Shown here piece after piece: positions 34,350 through 44,641 of a stretch of DNA of 64,000 nucleotides. The DNA is taken from the NCBI RefSeq assembly GCF_900114825.1, contig NZ_FOUI01000003.1, positions 182,679 through 246,678 on the forward strand, written 5' to 3'. The stretch's first letter is position 1; each line of letters starts with the position of its first letter. Below the pieces are notes generated by a model. The model ran no database searches, was not told where the DNA came from, and saw only the letters and a list, made by a program, of their open reading frames with translations. Position numbers and translations under genes: made by a program. The stretch is from Halopseudomonas yangmingensis (lineage in GTDB: Bacteria > Pseudomonadota > Gammaproteobacteria > Pseudomonadales > Pseudomonadaceae).

Positions 34350-35552
34350 TCAGCGTGGCAGCAGCAAACTGGCCAGAGGCACCAGCGGGATAAGTAGCAG
34401 CCCAAGGCGTCGGTAGGCATTGAGGGGCGGCAGCGGGGCGCTGCGTTGCAGCAACCAGCTGGCCAGCGCACACCCGGCGGCGGCATGCAGCAAGGGCAGT
34501 AGCAAAGCCCTTAGCGGGAAGTCGGCCGGCAATGCCAGCAGTTTTACCCAGACCGCCGCCGCAGGGACAAGCCAGAACAGTGCCAGTGCTTGCCAGTGCA
34601 ACTGCAGGTCGCGGGTGGCATTGACCAGTGCGGCCAGCAGCCACGCCAGAATACTGCCGAGTAGCAGGGTGGAGGTGTCGTGTGCAGCAAGCCACAGGGT
34701 GGCGCTGCTCAGCAGGGCGGCCAGCAGCATCAGCAGCGCAGGGCGAGGTGACCTGCCAAGGGTTGGCAGCAGACCGGCCAGCAGCCACAGAGTGCCCATT
34801 GCGGCAGGTACTGGCCACGGCTGCATGCCGTTCAGCCAGTTGGCCAGTGTGTGGTCAAGTACCTGTTGTAATGGCAGGGTGAACTGCAGTGCGCCGGCGC
34901 TGGCCAGCAACAGGGCGGCGCTGGCCAGGGGGCTCCAGCGTTGCCGGCGGGCCAGCAACCAGAAACAACCGATGCCGATAGCCAGTAATTCGATCAGCAG
35001 TACGCCGGCGGCATTCCAGAAATGCTCGGGTACCGGCCAGTGCAGGGCGCTGCCGGTGGCATAACCGGGCAAAATATAAACGGGTGCCCAGAGCAGGGCC
35101 GAGAATAGATTGACCAGCAGGAAGCGCCAGAACGGCATGTCGAACATGCCGGCAACCAGGGGTATTACAGGCCGTACCGGGCCGACGAAACGCCCTATCA
35201 GAATGCTCAGCATGCCGTGCCTGCGGAAAAATACCTCGCCGCGGTCGACCCATTCCGGATAGCGACGCAGCGGCCAGATGCGTCGGATGTCCTGATGCAG
35301 CCAACGGCCCAGAGCAAAGCTCAGCAGGTCTCCACAGACGGCGCCGGCAAAGGCAAAGGCCAGAATTTCAATCAGCCCCATCTGTTGGCTGCCGGCCAGT
35401 GCCGCTGCAGCAAACAGCAGGACTACGCCGGGGACCAGCAGGCCGGCAATGGCGACGGATTCGAGCATGGCAATGGCAAAGATCACCGCACCTGTCCAGT
35501 GCCGGTGTTGCTCAAGCCATGCCAGCAGGGGGCCGCTCAGCAATTCTTCCAT
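34350..35552 (-). CDS. DedA-family membrane protein with a long hydrophobic C-terminal extension
   Basis: A 400-residue protein. Residues ~1-205 are a DedA/SNARE-associated domain: LLVPGVVLLFAAAALAG, GAVCGDLLSFALGRWLH, and the conserved GRFVGPVRPVIPLVAGMFDMPFWRFL. DedA proteins act in membrane-lipid handling. The remaining ~195 residues hold about seven more hydrophobic segments with no motif I recognise, so the protein is twice the family's usual length. It is divergent from proA. Confidence 0.8.
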   Translation of the reverse strand: MEELLSGPLLAWLEQHRHWTGAVIFAIAMLESVAIAGLLVPGVVLLFAAAALAGSQQMGLIEILAFAFAGAVCGDLLSFALGRWLHQDIRRIWPLRRYPEWVDRGEVFFRRHGMLSILIGRFVGPVRPVIPLVAGMFDMPFWRFLLVNLFSALLWAPVYILPGYATGSALHWPVPEHFWNAAGVLLIELLAIGIGCFWLLARRQRWSPLASAALLLASAGALQFTLPLQQVLDHTLANWLNGMQPWPVPAAMGTLWLLAGLLPTLGRSPRPALLMLLAALLSSATLWLAAHDTSTLLLGSILAWLLAALVNATRDLQLHWQALALFWLVPAAAVWVKLLALPADFPLRALLLPLLHAAAGCALASWLLQRSAPLPPLNAYRRLGLLLIPLVPLASLLLPR

Positions 35553-35624
35553 GCGTTATCCGGGAGATCGGGCAAAGGCCGATAGACTGCGTTGAACATG
35601 CCGGGATGATAGCAGGCTGCTGCG

Positions 35625-35654
35625 CTGTCAAGTGACCGGCCGGATCGCTATAAT
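35625..35654 (+). promoter_or_regulatory. Putative sigma-70 promoter of the proA operon
   Basis: A perfect -10 TATAAT lies at 35649-35654, and a CTGTCA at 35625-35630 is a partial -35 with an 18-base spacer. Transcription would begin near 35661, about 25 bases before the proA ATG. It may drive the whole run down to lipB. Confidence 0.5.
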
Positions 35655-35685
35655 GGCGCCTTTTGCGTTAACGGCGGATGACCGG

Positions 35686-36951
35686 ATGAGTGAGGCGCAG
35701 ATTCACCAATACATGATCGGGCTCGGGCAGCAGGCGCGTAGCGCTTCGCGGGTTATTGCCCGGGCCAGTACGGCGCAGAAGAACCGTGCCTTGCTGGCCA
35801 CGGCCGAGGCCCTGCAGGCGGCCAGTGAGCAGTTGCAGGTGGCCAATGCCCTGGATTTGCAGGCTGGTCGCGAGAACGGCCTGGACGAGGCGATGCTGGA
35901 TCGCCTGGCACTGACCCCGGCACGTATCGAGACGATGCTCGAGGGGCTGCGCCAGGTGGCGGCGCTGGATGATCCGGTCGGCACCATCCGCGACATGAAA
36001 TTCATGCCCTCGGGCATCCAGGTCGGGCGCATGCGCGTGCCGCTCGGGGTGATCGGCATCATTTACGAGTCGCGTCCGAATGTGACGGTCGAGGCTGCCA
36101 GTCTGTGCCTGAAATCAGGCAATGCCTGTATTCTGCGCGGTGGCTCCGAGTCGATCCACTCGAATCGGGCGATTGCCGCCTGCCTGCAGCAGGGGCTGGC
36201 CGCCGCCGGCCTGCCGGCCGAGGTGGTGCAGGTGGTGGAAACCACTGACCGGGCGGCGGTGGGCAGCCTGATTGCCATGCCGGAGTTTGTCGATGTGATA
36301 GTGCCGCGTGGCGGCAAGGGCCTGATCGAGCGTATCAGCCGGGATGCCCGGGTGCCGGTGATCAAGCATCTGGACGGCATTTGCCATGTCTATGTGGATG
36401 ATCGTGCCGACCTGGACAAGGCCGAAGCCATCTGCGTGAACGCCAAGACCCATCGCTACGGCGTCTGCAATGCCATGGAAACCCTGCTGGTGCACCGTAG
36501 TGTCGCCGCCGCACTGCTGCCCCGACTGGCTGGCCGCTATGCCGAGAAGGGCGTCGAACTGCGTGGCTGCGAGACGACCCGGGCGATTCTGCCGCAGGCG
36601 CTTGTAGCCAGCGAAGAGGACTGGCACACCGAATATCTGGCGCCGATTCTGTCGGTGCGTGTGGTGGACGACATGGACGCCGCGATCGAGCACATCAACT
36701 GCTATAGCTCGCAGCATACCGATGCGATGGTCAGCGAGGATTACACGCGCGCCAGACGCTTCCTCGCCGAGGTGGATTCCAGTTCGGTGATGATCAATGC
36801 CTCGACCCGCTTTGCCGATGGTTTCGAGTATGGCTTGGGTGCCGAGATTGGCATCTCTACGGACAAGATTCATGCCCGTGGTCCGGTTGGTCTGGAAGGG
36901 CTGACCAGCGAGAAATATGTGGTGTTCGGTGACGGCCACGTGCGCCAGTGA
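35686..36951 (+). CDS. proA: ProA, gamma-glutamyl phosphate reductase
   Basis: A 421-residue enzyme of proline synthesis. It matches P. aeruginosa ProA over its full length; [19 protein letters not shown], the catalytic cysteine region and [16 protein letters not shown] are conserved. The start is [10 protein letters not shown] at 35686, which gives the usual length; an in-frame ATG further up (35632) lies at or before the predicted transcription start. It is the first gene of a packed ten-gene run; nadD begins within 8 bases. Confidence 0.95.
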   Translation: MSEAQIHQYMIGLGQQARSASRVIARASTAQKNRALLATAEALQAASEQLQVANALDLQAGRENGLDEAMLDRLALTPARIETMLEGLRQVAALDDPVGTIRDMKFMPSGIQVGRMRVPLGVIGIIYESRPNVTVEAASLCLKSGNACILRGGSESIHSNRAIAACLQQGLAAAGLPAEVVQVVETTDRAAVGSLIAMPEFVDVIVPRGGKGLIERISRDARVPVIKHLDGICHVYVDDRADLDKAEAICVNAKTHRYGVCNAMETLLVHRSVAAALLPRLAGRYAEKGVELRGCETTRAILPQALVASEEDWHTEYLAPILSVRVVDDMDAAIEHINCYSSQHTDAMVSEDYTRARRFLAEVDSSSVMINASTRFADGFEYGLGAEIGISTDKIHARGPVGLEGLTSEKYVVFGDGHVRQ

Positions 36952-36958
36952 TGTGCCG

Positions 36959-37594
36959 GTGAAACAACGCATAGGGGTGCTTGGCGGCACCTTCGATCCC
37001 GTGCATTTCGGCCACCTGCGCAGCGCCATTGAGGTGCACGAGGCGCTGGCCCTCGACGAATTGCGGCTGCTGCCCAGTGCCCGTCCGCCGCATCGCGGCC
37101 AGCCTGGGTGCAGCGCCGAACAGCGCCTGCAGATGGTCCGGCTGGCGATTCAGGGTGCGTCAGGGTTGCAGGTGGACGACCGTGAGCTGCGGCGAGAGAC
37201 GCCGTCCTGGACAGTGGATACCCTGCACTCGCTGCGTGAGGAACTGGGGCAGCAGCCAGCGATCTTTCTGGTGCTGGGCTGGGATGCTTTCTGCGGACTG
37301 CCCGGTTGGTCACGCTGGGAACAGTTGCTGGAACTGGCCAATCTGGTGGTGTTGCAGCGCCCGGATTGTGATCTGGACCTGCCGGAGGTGCTCAAGGATC
37401 TGTTGGCGGCGCGTACAACCGAAGCGGCGGTAGCCGACGCCAGTCATGGCCAGATCATCTGTCTGGCACAAACACCGCTGGCAATATCTGCCACGCGAAT
37501 TCGCGAGTTGTTGGGCAGCGGGCGCAGTGTGCGCTATCTGTTGCCGGACGCGATACTCGACTATATCAATCAACATGGCCTCTATCGGCCGTGA
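36959..37594 (+). CDS. nadD: NadD, nicotinate-nucleotide adenylyltransferase
   Basis: A 211-residue enzyme that adenylates nicotinate mononucleotide for NAD synthesis. The nucleotidyl-transferase motif [13 protein letters not shown] and the [10 protein letters not shown] motif (an ISxTxxR variant) are present. No ATG fits; the start is a GTG, either 36959 ([10 protein letters not shown]) or 36953. It overlaps the start region of rsfS. Confidence 0.93.
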   Translation: MKQRIGVLGGTFDPVHFGHLRSAIEVHEALALDELRLLPSARPPHRGQPGCSAEQRLQMVRLAIQGASGLQVDDRELRRETPSWTVDTLHSLREELGQQPAIFLVLGWDAFCGLPGWSRWEQLLELANLVVLQRPDCDLDLPEVLKDLLAARTTEAAVADASHGQIICLAQTPLAISATRIRELLGSGRSVRYLLPDAILDYINQHGLYRP

Positions 37595-37611
37595 ATCACT
37601 CGGAAATCTTC

Positions 37612-37971
37612 ATGGAAAATCAACAACTGCTGCAACTGGTCGAAAATGCCCTGGCTGAACTCAAGGCCAAGGATCTGGTGGTCATGGATGTGCGTGAGCA
37701 GACCAGTGTTACCGACTATATGGTGGTTGCCAGCGGCACCTCGAACCGTCAGGTGGTGGCACTCAGCAACAATCTGGTGGAAAAGGCCAAGGAAGCCGGT
37801 GTGCAGCCGCTGGGCGTGGAAGGCAAGGAAGGTGGCGAGTGGGTACTGGTCGATCTGGGCAGCGTGGTAGTACATATCATGCAGCCGGCCACCCGTGAGT
37901 TCTATGACCTGGAGCGACTGTGGCAGAGCGCCGAGTCGCGCCGTGCGCAGCTGCAGCAGCCGCAGGACTGA
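37612..37971 (+). CDS. rsfS: RsfS, ribosomal silencing factor
   Basis: A 119-residue protein of the Iojap/RsfS family that binds ribosomal protein L14 and stops subunit joining in slow growth. The motifs [27 protein letters not shown] and [16 protein letters not shown] are clear. The ATG at 37612 is preferred; a GTG at 37591 would add seven residues. It sits between nadD and rlmH, the order common to many proteobacteria. Confidence 0.95.
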   Translation: MENQQLLQLVENALAELKAKDLVVMDVREQTSVTDYMVVASGTSNRQVVALSNNLVEKAKEAGVQPLGVEGKEGGEWVLVDLGSVVVHIMQPATREFYDLERLWQSAESRRAQLQQPQD

Positions 37972-37977
37972 GGTCGG

Positions 37978-38445
37978 GTGAAACTGCGCCTGATCAGCGT
38001 GGCGTCACGCATGCCGCGCTGGGTCGAGGAAGGCTATCAGGAGTATGCCCGGCGCATGCCGCCGGAGCTACCACTGGAGTTGCTGGAAATTCCGTTGAAT
38101 ACCCGCGGCAAGAATGCCGATGTGTCCCGGCTGATTCGCCGCGAGGGCGAACAGATGCTGGCTGCGGTGCAGCCGGGGGAACGAATCGTTACCCTCGAGG
38201 TCAATGGTCGTGCCTGGTCAACCGAGCAACTCGCTGAGCAACTGGAGCGTTGGCGGCTTGAGGCCCGCACCGTCAACCTGATGGTGGGCGGTCCTGAAGG
38301 ATTGCCCGAGGAAGTCTGCGCGCGCAGCGAGCAGCGCTGGTCGCTCAGCCCGTTGACCTTGCCGCATCCGTTGGTACGCATCCTGTTGGCCGAGCAGCTC
38401 TACCGGGCCTGGACCATTCTTAATCGCCATCCTTACCATAAGTGA
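37978..38445 (+). CDS. rlmH: RlmH, 23S rRNA pseudouridine-1915 N3-methyltransferase
   Basis: A 155-residue SPOUT methyltransferase. The SAM-binding knot has [13 protein letters not shown] and the C-terminus [24 protein letters not shown] is the family's invariant tail. The start is a GTG at 37978, six bases past rsfS. mrdA starts three bases after its stop. Confidence 0.96.
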   Translation: MKLRLISVASRMPRWVEEGYQEYARRMPPELPLELLEIPLNTRGKNADVSRLIRREGEQMLAAVQPGERIVTLEVNGRAWSTEQLAEQLERWRLEARTVNLMVGGPEGLPEEVCARSEQRWSLSPLTLPHPLVRILLAEQLYRAWTILNRHPYHK

Positions 38446-38448
38446 TAC

Positions 38449-40320
38449 ATGCCCGCTCCGCTGCATATTCGTGACCATACCAACGACAGCCGCATTATCC
38501 AGCGACGCCTGTTGCTGGCTGCGTTTTGCATGTTGATGTTGATCAGTGGTTTGCTGGCGCGCATGTATTTTCTGCAGGTAGTGCAACACGAATATCACTC
38601 GACCCTGTCAGAAAACAACCGCCGCCATGTGCAGCCGGTGCCACCACCACGTGGGCGTATCCACGACCGTAACGGTGAAGTGCTGGCCGAGAACCGTCCG
38701 AGCTTCAGTCTGACGATTACCCGCGAACGGGTGCCCGACATGCAGGCCAATCTGCAGTTGCTGCGTCAGTTACTGGAACTGGATGATGAGGCGCTGGAGC
38801 GTTTCGAACGGCGTCTGAAACAGCCGCGACGGCCGTTCGAGGCGGTGCCGGTGATGGCCGAGTTGAGCGAGGAGCAGATTGCCCGAATAGCGGTCAACCA
38901 GTTCCGTTTGCCGGGTGTCGAGGTGCAGGCCAGTTTTGTACGCTGGTACCCGCATGCCGAGCACTTTGCCCACGCTGTCGGTTATGTCGGGCGGATCAAC
39001 GAACAGGACCTGCGGCGTATCGATACCGTGGCCTATGCGGGCACCCACTACATCGGCAAGACCGGCGTGGAGCGTCACTACGAGGACTGGCTGCACGGTA
39101 CGGTCGGCTATGAAGAGGTCGAGACCAATGCCCGGGGTCGGGTACTGCGGGTGCTCAAACGCACTGATCCGGTAGCCGGACGTGATCTTACCCTGCACCT
39201 GGATGTGCGCCTGCAGGCTGCCGCCGAGCGGGCGCTGGGTGGGCGACGGGGTGCAGTAGTTGCCATAGAGCCGGCGACAGGGGGCGTATTGGCCTTTGTC
39301 AGTCAGCCAGGCTTTGATCCCAATCTGTTCGTCACCGGGATCAGCTTTGCCGACTATGCCGAATTGCGTGACTCGCTGGATCAGCCGCTGTTTAACCGGG
39401 TGCTGCGCGGATTATATCCGCCGGGCTCAACCATCAAGCAGATGGTCGCACTGGCCGGCCTGGATAGCGGCGCAGTAACCCGCAGCAGCCGGGTATTCGA
39501 CCCCGGTTTCTATCAGTTACCCAACCATAGTCACAAATACCGCAACTGGAACCGGACCGGCGACGGTTGGGTGGATATGCGGCTGGCTATTGTGCGTTCC
39601 AATGACACCTACTTCTACGATCTGGCACACAAGCTGGGCATCGACCGATTGCATGACTATATGACCCGCTTCGGTATCGGCACCCGGGTGTCCCTGGACA
39701 TGTTCGAGGAGTCGGCTGGATTGATGCCGTCGCGGGAATGGAAACGCATCAACCGTCGTCAGCCCTGGTACCCCGGTGAAACCCTTATTGCCGGTATCGG
39801 ACAGGGCTACATGCTGGCAACGCCGTTGCAACTGGCGCAGTCAACCGCGCTGATTGCCAATCGCGGCGTCTGGAAACGACCGCGGCTGCTCAAGGAAGCT
39901 GACGGGCTGGAGCCGGACGAAAGCGGTACCCCGGAGAATATTGTGCTGAAGAACCCCGCCGATTGGGAGTTCATTATCGACGCCATGGCGGATGTCATGC
40001 ATGGCGAGCGTGGCACGGCCCGTGCTGCGGCCCAGGGCGCAGCCTACCGGATTGCCGGCAAGACAGGTACAGCCCAGGTGGTAGGGATTGCCCAGGGGGC
40101 CAAATACGATTCGGCCGCCTTGCAGGAGCGTCACCGCGACCATGCCTTGTTTGTCGGCTTTGCCCCGGCAGATGATCCGAAAATTGCCGTGGCAGTGATG
40201 GTGGAGAATGGCGAGTCCGGTGGACGGGTGGCAGCGCCGGTGGCGCGAGAGGTGTTTGATGCCTGGTTGCTGGAGCCGGAAGAAGACGAGCCGGAACTCT
40301 ACTGGGAGATACAGCCATGA
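38449..40320 (+). CDS. mrdA: Penicillin-binding protein 2 (elongasome transpeptidase)
   Basis: A 623-residue class B penicillin-binding protein. A membrane anchor (about 17-40) is followed by the pedestal domain and the transpeptidase domain, with the three active-site motifs in order: STIK (PPGSTIKQM), SND (RSNDTYFYDLA) and KTG (AGKTGTAQV). It cross-links murein during cell elongation with RodA and MreB. The stop overlaps rodA by 4 bases. Confidence 0.96.
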   Translation: MPAPLHIRDHTNDSRIIQRRLLLAAFCMLMLISGLLARMYFLQVVQHEYHSTLSENNRRHVQPVPPPRGRIHDRNGEVLAENRPSFSLTITRERVPDMQANLQLLRQLLELDDEALERFERRLKQPRRPFEAVPVMAELSEEQIARIAVNQFRLPGVEVQASFVRWYPHAEHFAHAVGYVGRINEQDLRRIDTVAYAGTHYIGKTGVERHYEDWLHGTVGYEEVETNARGRVLRVLKRTDPVAGRDLTLHLDVRLQAAAERALGGRRGAVVAIEPATGGVLAFVSQPGFDPNLFVTGISFADYAELRDSLDQPLFNRVLRGLYPPGSTIKQMVALAGLDSGAVTRSSRVFDPGFYQLPNHSHKYRNWNRTGDGWVDMRLAIVRSNDTYFYDLAHKLGIDRLHDYMTRFGIGTRVSLDMFEESAGLMPSREWKRINRRQPWYPGETLIAGIGQGYMLATPLQLAQSTALIANRGVWKRPRLLKEADGLEPDESGTPENIVLKNPADWEFIIDAMADVMHGERGTARAAAQGAAYRIAGKTGTAQVVGIAQGAKYDSAALQERHRDHALFVGFAPADDPKIAVAVMVENGESGGRVAAPVAREVFDAWLLEPEEDEPELYWEIQP

Positions 40321-41465
40321 ACCTGTTGAGCCGTATCACGGCGGGCAGCACTGACCCGCTGCGTCGTCGCATGCCCCTGTGGCAGCGTATCCATGTGGAT
40401 CCCTGGTTGCTGCTGCTGGTGTTGCTGCTGGCGGTGGTCGCCGGAGTGGTGTTGTATTCTGCCAGCAGCAAGGATATGGGCATGCTGTACCGGCAGTCCG
40501 CGGCCTGGGCCGTAGGCCTGGCCGCGATGCTGGTGATTGCCCAGTTCCAGCCGCGCTTCATGCAGCGCTGGACACCGCTGGCCTACCTGGGCGGGACCTT
40601 GCTGTTATTGGCGGTGCTGCTGGTTGGCACCGAAGCCAAGGGCGCCCAGCGCTGGCTGACCATTCCCGGGGTCATGCGTTTCCAGCCGTCAGAATTGATG
40701 AAGCTGGTAATGCCAATGGCGGTTGCCTGGTACCTGGGAAGTCGCAGCATGCCGCCGAGCTTCAAACATGTTTGCGGGACGCTGCTAATTCTCGCCCTGC
40801 CGGTGCTGCTGATTCTGAAGCAGCCTGATCTGGGCACCTCACTGCTGATCGCTGCGTCCGGTATTTTCGTCTTGCTGCTGGCAGGACTGCGTTGGCGTTA
40901 CATTCTGGGCGCATTGGTGGCTTTGGTGCCGGCGGCCGTGGCTATGTGGATGTTTGTGCTGCACGGCTACCAGAAACAACGGGTGCTGACCTTTTTGAAC
41001 CCTGAGAGTGATCCGCTGGGTGCCGGTTGGAACATCATCCAGTCGAAAGCAGCGATAGGCTCTGGCGGGGTCTATGGCAAGGGCTGGCTGCATGGCACCC
41101 AGTCCCACCTGGACTTCCTGCCAGAGGGGCATACCGACTTTATTATCGCGGTATTGGCCGAGGAGTTTGGTCTGATTGGCGTTGCGCTGCTGTTGATGGT
41201 CTATGTGCTGGTAATAGCCCGCGGCCTGTATATTACCCTGCAAGCCCAGGACAGCTTCGGAAAGTTGCTGGCCGGCAGCATTACCCTGACCTTCTTTGTA
41301 TATGTTTTTGTCAACATAGGTATGGTCAGTGGCCTGTTACCGGTGGTCGGGGTACCCTTGCCACTGATCAGCTATGGCGGCACATCACTGGTAACCCTGT
41401 TGTGCGGGTTCGGTATCCTGATGTCCGTGCATACCCACCGCAAATGGATGAGTCCGACTGTCTGA
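40317..41465 (+). CDS. rodA: RodA, peptidoglycan glycosyltransferase (SEDS family)
   Basis: A 382-residue inner-membrane protein with about ten spans. SEDS-family motifs are FQPSELMKL, LKQPDLGTSLL and HTDFIIAVLAEEFGLIG with SGLLPVVGVPLPLISYGGTS at the end. It polymerises glycan strands for PBP2. It overlaps mrdA by 4 bases. Confidence 0.96.
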   Translation: MNLLSRITAGSTDPLRRRMPLWQRIHVDPWLLLLVLLLAVVAGVVLYSASSKDMGMLYRQSAAWAVGLAAMLVIAQFQPRFMQRWTPLAYLGGTLLLLAVLLVGTEAKGAQRWLTIPGVMRFQPSELMKLVMPMAVAWYLGSRSMPPSFKHVCGTLLILALPVLLILKQPDLGTSLLIAASGIFVLLLAGLRWRYILGALVALVPAAVAMWMFVLHGYQKQRVLTFLNPESDPLGAGWNIIQSKAAIGSGGVYGKGWLHGTQSHLDFLPEGHTDFIIAVLAEEFGLIGVALLLMVYVLVIARGLYITLQAQDSFGKLLAGSITLTFFVYVFVNIGMVSGLLPVVGVPLPLISYGGTSLVTLLCGFGILMSVHTHRKWMSPTV

Positions 41466-41488
41466 GGCAGCGGCGAGGAGCAGTTCGA

Positions 41489-42481
41489 TTGAAAACCGGC
41501 GCATGGCATGGATGGTGGATGGGCGCGCTGCTGTGCAGCCCCTTGGCCCTGGCACAGAACTACACGGATGAGCACCCTGAGGTGCAGCCCTTTGTGCAGG
41601 AAATGCAACAGGAGCACGGGTTCAGTCAGGAGTACGTGCGCTCGCTATTGGCCAATGCCGAGCGTCGCCAACCCATTCTGGATGCCATTTCGCGTCCGGC
41701 TGAGCGTGTGCGCCCCTGGCATGAGTACCGCGCTATCTTTATTACCGACCAGCGCATCCGAGAGGGGCTGGCGTTCTGGGACGCGCACACCGAGACCCTG
41801 GCGCGTGCCGAAGCCGAGTACGGTGTCGAGGCTGAGGTGATTCTGGCGATTCTCGGTGTGGAGACTTTCTACGGCCGTATCAAGGGTAGTCACCGGGTGA
41901 TTGATGCGCTGACCACCCTGGGGTTTGACTATCCGCCAAGGGCCGAGTTCTTTCGTCGCCAGCTCAAGTCGTTTCTGGTGCTGACCCGCGAGCAGCAGAT
42001 GGACCCGCTGGCGTTAACCGGCTCCTACGCCGGCGCCATGGGCTATCCGCAGTTCATTCCCAGCAGTTATCAGGCCTTTGCCGTGGATTTTGACGACGAT
42101 GGCAAGGTCGATATCTGGAACAACCCGGCCGATGCCATCGGCAGCGTGGCCAATTATTTCCGCGAGCACAACTGGCAGCATGGCGCCACAGTGGCAGTCG
42201 CTGCCGAGGTGGCTGGCGAGCGCTTTGCCGAGGGTGTGACCGTGCCGGACGGACTGGAAGCCCGGCGTAGCCTCGGCGAGCTGCGAGCCTTGGGCTGGCA
42301 GCCTCAGGTCGAGCTGGCGGACTCGCAGGAGGTCATGGCCTTTGAGTTCGATGCAGGCGACGGGATGCAATACTGGCTGGGACTGGATAACCTGTACGTG
42401 ATAACCCGATACAACCGCAGCGTGATGTACGCGATGGTGGTGCATCAACTGGCGGAGCTGCTCAAAGAGGCGCGACAGTGA
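41489..42481 (+). CDS. mltB: Lytic murein transglycosylase B (MltB/SltB1 type)
   Basis: A 330-residue enzyme that cuts glycan strands and leaves 1,6-anhydro ends. The catalytic glutamate is in AILGVETFYGRIKGSH; further motifs are GSYAGAMGYPQFIPSSY and the EF-hand-like calcium loop DFDDDGKVDIWNN. The N-terminus has a signal peptide ending ALAQ without a lipobox cysteine, so this copy is soluble and periplasmic. The start is a TTG at 41489 behind GGCGAGGAG; an ATG at 41519 would cut the signal peptide short. It overlaps rlpA by 4 bases. Confidence 0.92.
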   Translation: MKTGAWHGWWMGALLCSPLALAQNYTDEHPEVQPFVQEMQQEHGFSQEYVRSLLANAERRQPILDAISRPAERVRPWHEYRAIFITDQRIREGLAFWDAHTETLARAEAEYGVEAEVILAILGVETFYGRIKGSHRVIDALTTLGFDYPPRAEFFRRQLKSFLVLTREQQMDPLALTGSYAGAMGYPQFIPSSYQAFAVDFDDDGKVDIWNNPADAIGSVANYFREHNWQHGATVAVAAEVAGERFAEGVTVPDGLEARRSLGELRALGWQPQVELADSQEVMAFEFDAGDGMQYWLGLDNLYVITRYNRSVMYAMVVHQLAELLKEARQ

Positions 42482-43371
42482 TCAATCGGCAATCCCTGCA
42501 ACTATTGATGGTGGTGCTGGCGGCTGCCAGCCTGCTGCTGAGTGGATGCTCTTCGAAAGCACCGAAGCAGGGAGTCGGCAGTCTTCCGCCTGCCGGTATG
42601 CAGACTCGCCCTGACCGCGATGGCCCTCCGTTGCACCAGATTGATGTGTCAAAAATTCCGGATGCCGTGCCCACTCCGCATAACGGTCCCTACAAGGCCA
42701 GCCCCTATCAAGTGTTCGGTGTGCGTTATGTGCCGATGCAGGATGGTCGCAATTATCGCGAGACAGGTCTGGCGTCCTGGTATGGCACCAAGTTCCACGG
42801 CCAGCTCACGGCCAATGGCGAAGCCTATGATTTGTACGGCATGACAGCCGCACACAAGACACTGCCATTGCCGAGCTATGTGCGTGTGACCAATCTGGAT
42901 AACGGTCGGCAGATTATTGTGCGGGTCAACGACCGTGGCCCGTTCCATTCGAACCGGATTATCGATCTGTCCTATGCCGGCGCGAAAAAACTCGGCTTTG
43001 CCGAAAGCGGCACAGCCAGAGTCAGGGTTGAGGGTATTGATCCGGTGGCCTGGCAGCGCGAAAATCGCGGCGCGCCGACGCAGCGACAGGTCGCGCGTGC
43101 ACCCGCACCCGCACCGGTAGCCGTGTCGTCTGGTCAGAACCTGTATCTACAGGCCGGCGCCTTCGCCTCGCCGCAGGCTGCCGAGCAGTTGCGCCAGCGC
43201 TTGCAGTCAATGGTTCAGGCCAGCGTGTTTGTGTCACCGACACAGGGCGACGCGCAAACGCTGCATCGCGTCCGCCTGGGGCCGATCAACAGCCAGGCCG
43301 AAGCAGAGCAGCTGATCGAAGCCCTGCGACTGGCTAACCTGGGAACACCGGTACTGGTAACCCGAAACTGA
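42478..43371 (+). CDS. rlpA: RlpA, septal lytic transglycosylase lipoprotein
   Basis: A 297-residue outer-membrane lipoprotein. The lipobox LLLSGC places the acylated Cys near residue 22. The double-psi beta-barrel domain (about 95-185) has GLASWYGTKFHGQLTANGE, the Asp of VNDRGPF and RIIDLSYAGAKKLG. A C-terminal SPOR domain (about 220-295, LYLQAGAFASPQAAEQLR) binds denuded glycan at the septum. The start is a GTG inside the mltB stop. Confidence 0.95.
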   Translation: MINRQSLQLLMVVLAAASLLLSGCSSKAPKQGVGSLPPAGMQTRPDRDGPPLHQIDVSKIPDAVPTPHNGPYKASPYQVFGVRYVPMQDGRNYRETGLASWYGTKFHGQLTANGEAYDLYGMTAAHKTLPLPSYVRVTNLDNGRQIIVRVNDRGPFHSNRIIDLSYAGAKKLGFAESGTARVRVEGIDPVAWQRENRGAPTQRQVARAPAPAPVAVSSGQNLYLQAGAFASPQAAEQLRQRLQSMVQASVFVSPTQGDAQTLHRVRLGPINSQAEAEQLIEALRLANLGTPVLVTRN

Positions 43372-43435
43372 ACACCCTGTGGCCGTATGCCGTGGCGTAT
43401 GGTCTTCTGATGATCTTTGATAGCCAGAGAGTGAC

Positions 43436-44632
43436 ATGCTGAAATCCCTGTGCAAAACCGCTGTTGTGGGCTGTACCCTGATGCTGGCTTCGCTGTCCGT
43501 AGCGCAGACGCCCACACCTGTTCCGCAGCCGACGCCGGCGATGATCCAGCCGGCGGTGCCGGCGCCGCCGCAGATTGCCGCCAGCAGCTATATTCTGATG
43601 GATGCCAGCAGTGGCGCCGTGCTGGTCGAGCATAATGCCGACGAGCGTCTGCCGCCGGCCAGCCTGACCAAGATGATGACCAGCTATATCGGTAGCCTGG
43701 AGCTGATCGAGGGGCGCATCAATGAGCAGGATGGCGTACTGATCAGTGAAACGGCCTGGCGCAAGGGCGGCTCGAAGATGTTCGTCAAGGTCGGTGACCG
43801 GGTGCCCTTCATCGACCTGAAGCGCGGCATTATCATCCAGTCCGGCAACGATGCCAGCATCGCTTTGGCCGAGCATGTGGCCGGCAGCGAAGATGCCTTT
43901 GCCGACATGATGAACCGCCACGCCGAGCGGCTCGGTCTGCGCAATAGCCATTTCACCAATGCCACCGGCTGGCCGGATGACAATATGTACTCCAGCGCCC
44001 GCGACATGGCGATCCTGGCCCAGGCGATCATTCGCGATGATGTCGACTACTACCCGATCTACAAGGAAAAGGAATACACCTGGAACGGCATCACCCAGTC
44101 CAACCGCAACCGCATGCTGTGGCGCGACTCCAGCGTTGATGGCCTGAAAACCGGCCACACCGAAGCGGCCGGCTATTGTCTGGTGGCTTCCGCCGAGCGT
44201 GAGGGGATGCGTCTTATCTCGGTAGTGATGGGCGCCAGCAGTGATGCCGTGCGCACCGCAGAAACCCAGAAGCTGCTGACCTGGGGTTTTCGTTTCCATG
44301 AAACCCGGCGTTTCTACCAGCCTGGTCAGGTATTGTCCTCGGCGCGGGTATGGGGAGGCGAGAGCATGCAGGTTGATGTAGGGCTTGCCGATGGCCTGAT
44401 CCTGACCCTGCAGCGCGGCCAGTTTGACAACCTGGAAGCGACAATCGAGCTGGACAAGGCGCTGAAGGCCCCGATTGCAGCAGGTGCCAGGCTGGGCACA
44501 GTCGAAGTGCGTAATGGCAACCAGGTATTGCACAGTGCACCGGTCGTGGCGCTGAACGAGGTGCCGGCGGCTGGTTTCTTTGGTCGGCTGTGGGACAGCA
44601 TCCGGCTGTTCTTCCATAACCTGTTCAACTGA
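43436..44632 (+). CDS. dacA: DacA, D-alanyl-D-alanine carboxypeptidase (PBP5/6)
   Basis: A 398-residue penicillin-binding protein. A signal peptide ends near ASLSVAQ, followed by a Pro/Thr-rich linker that is longer than in E. coli PBP5. Active-site motifs are SLTK, SGN and KTG (GLKTGHTEAAG). The C-terminal domain ends in an amphipathic helix (LWDSIRLFFHNLFN) for membrane binding. It trims pentapeptides. Confidence 0.95.
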   Translation: MLKSLCKTAVVGCTLMLASLSVAQTPTPVPQPTPAMIQPAVPAPPQIAASSYILMDASSGAVLVEHNADERLPPASLTKMMTSYIGSLELIEGRINEQDGVLISETAWRKGGSKMFVKVGDRVPFIDLKRGIIIQSGNDASIALAEHVAGSEDAFADMMNRHAERLGLRNSHFTNATGWPDDNMYSSARDMAILAQAIIRDDVDYYPIYKEKEYTWNGITQSNRNRMLWRDSSVDGLKTGHTEAAGYCLVASAEREGMRLISVVMGASSDAVRTAETQKLLTWGFRFHETRRFYQPGQVLSSARVWGGESMQVDVGLADGLILTLQRGQFDNLEATIELDKALKAPIAAGARLGTVEVRNGNQVLHSAPVVALNEVPAAGFFGRLWDSIRLFFHNLFN

Positions 44633-44641
44633 GGTCCAGGC

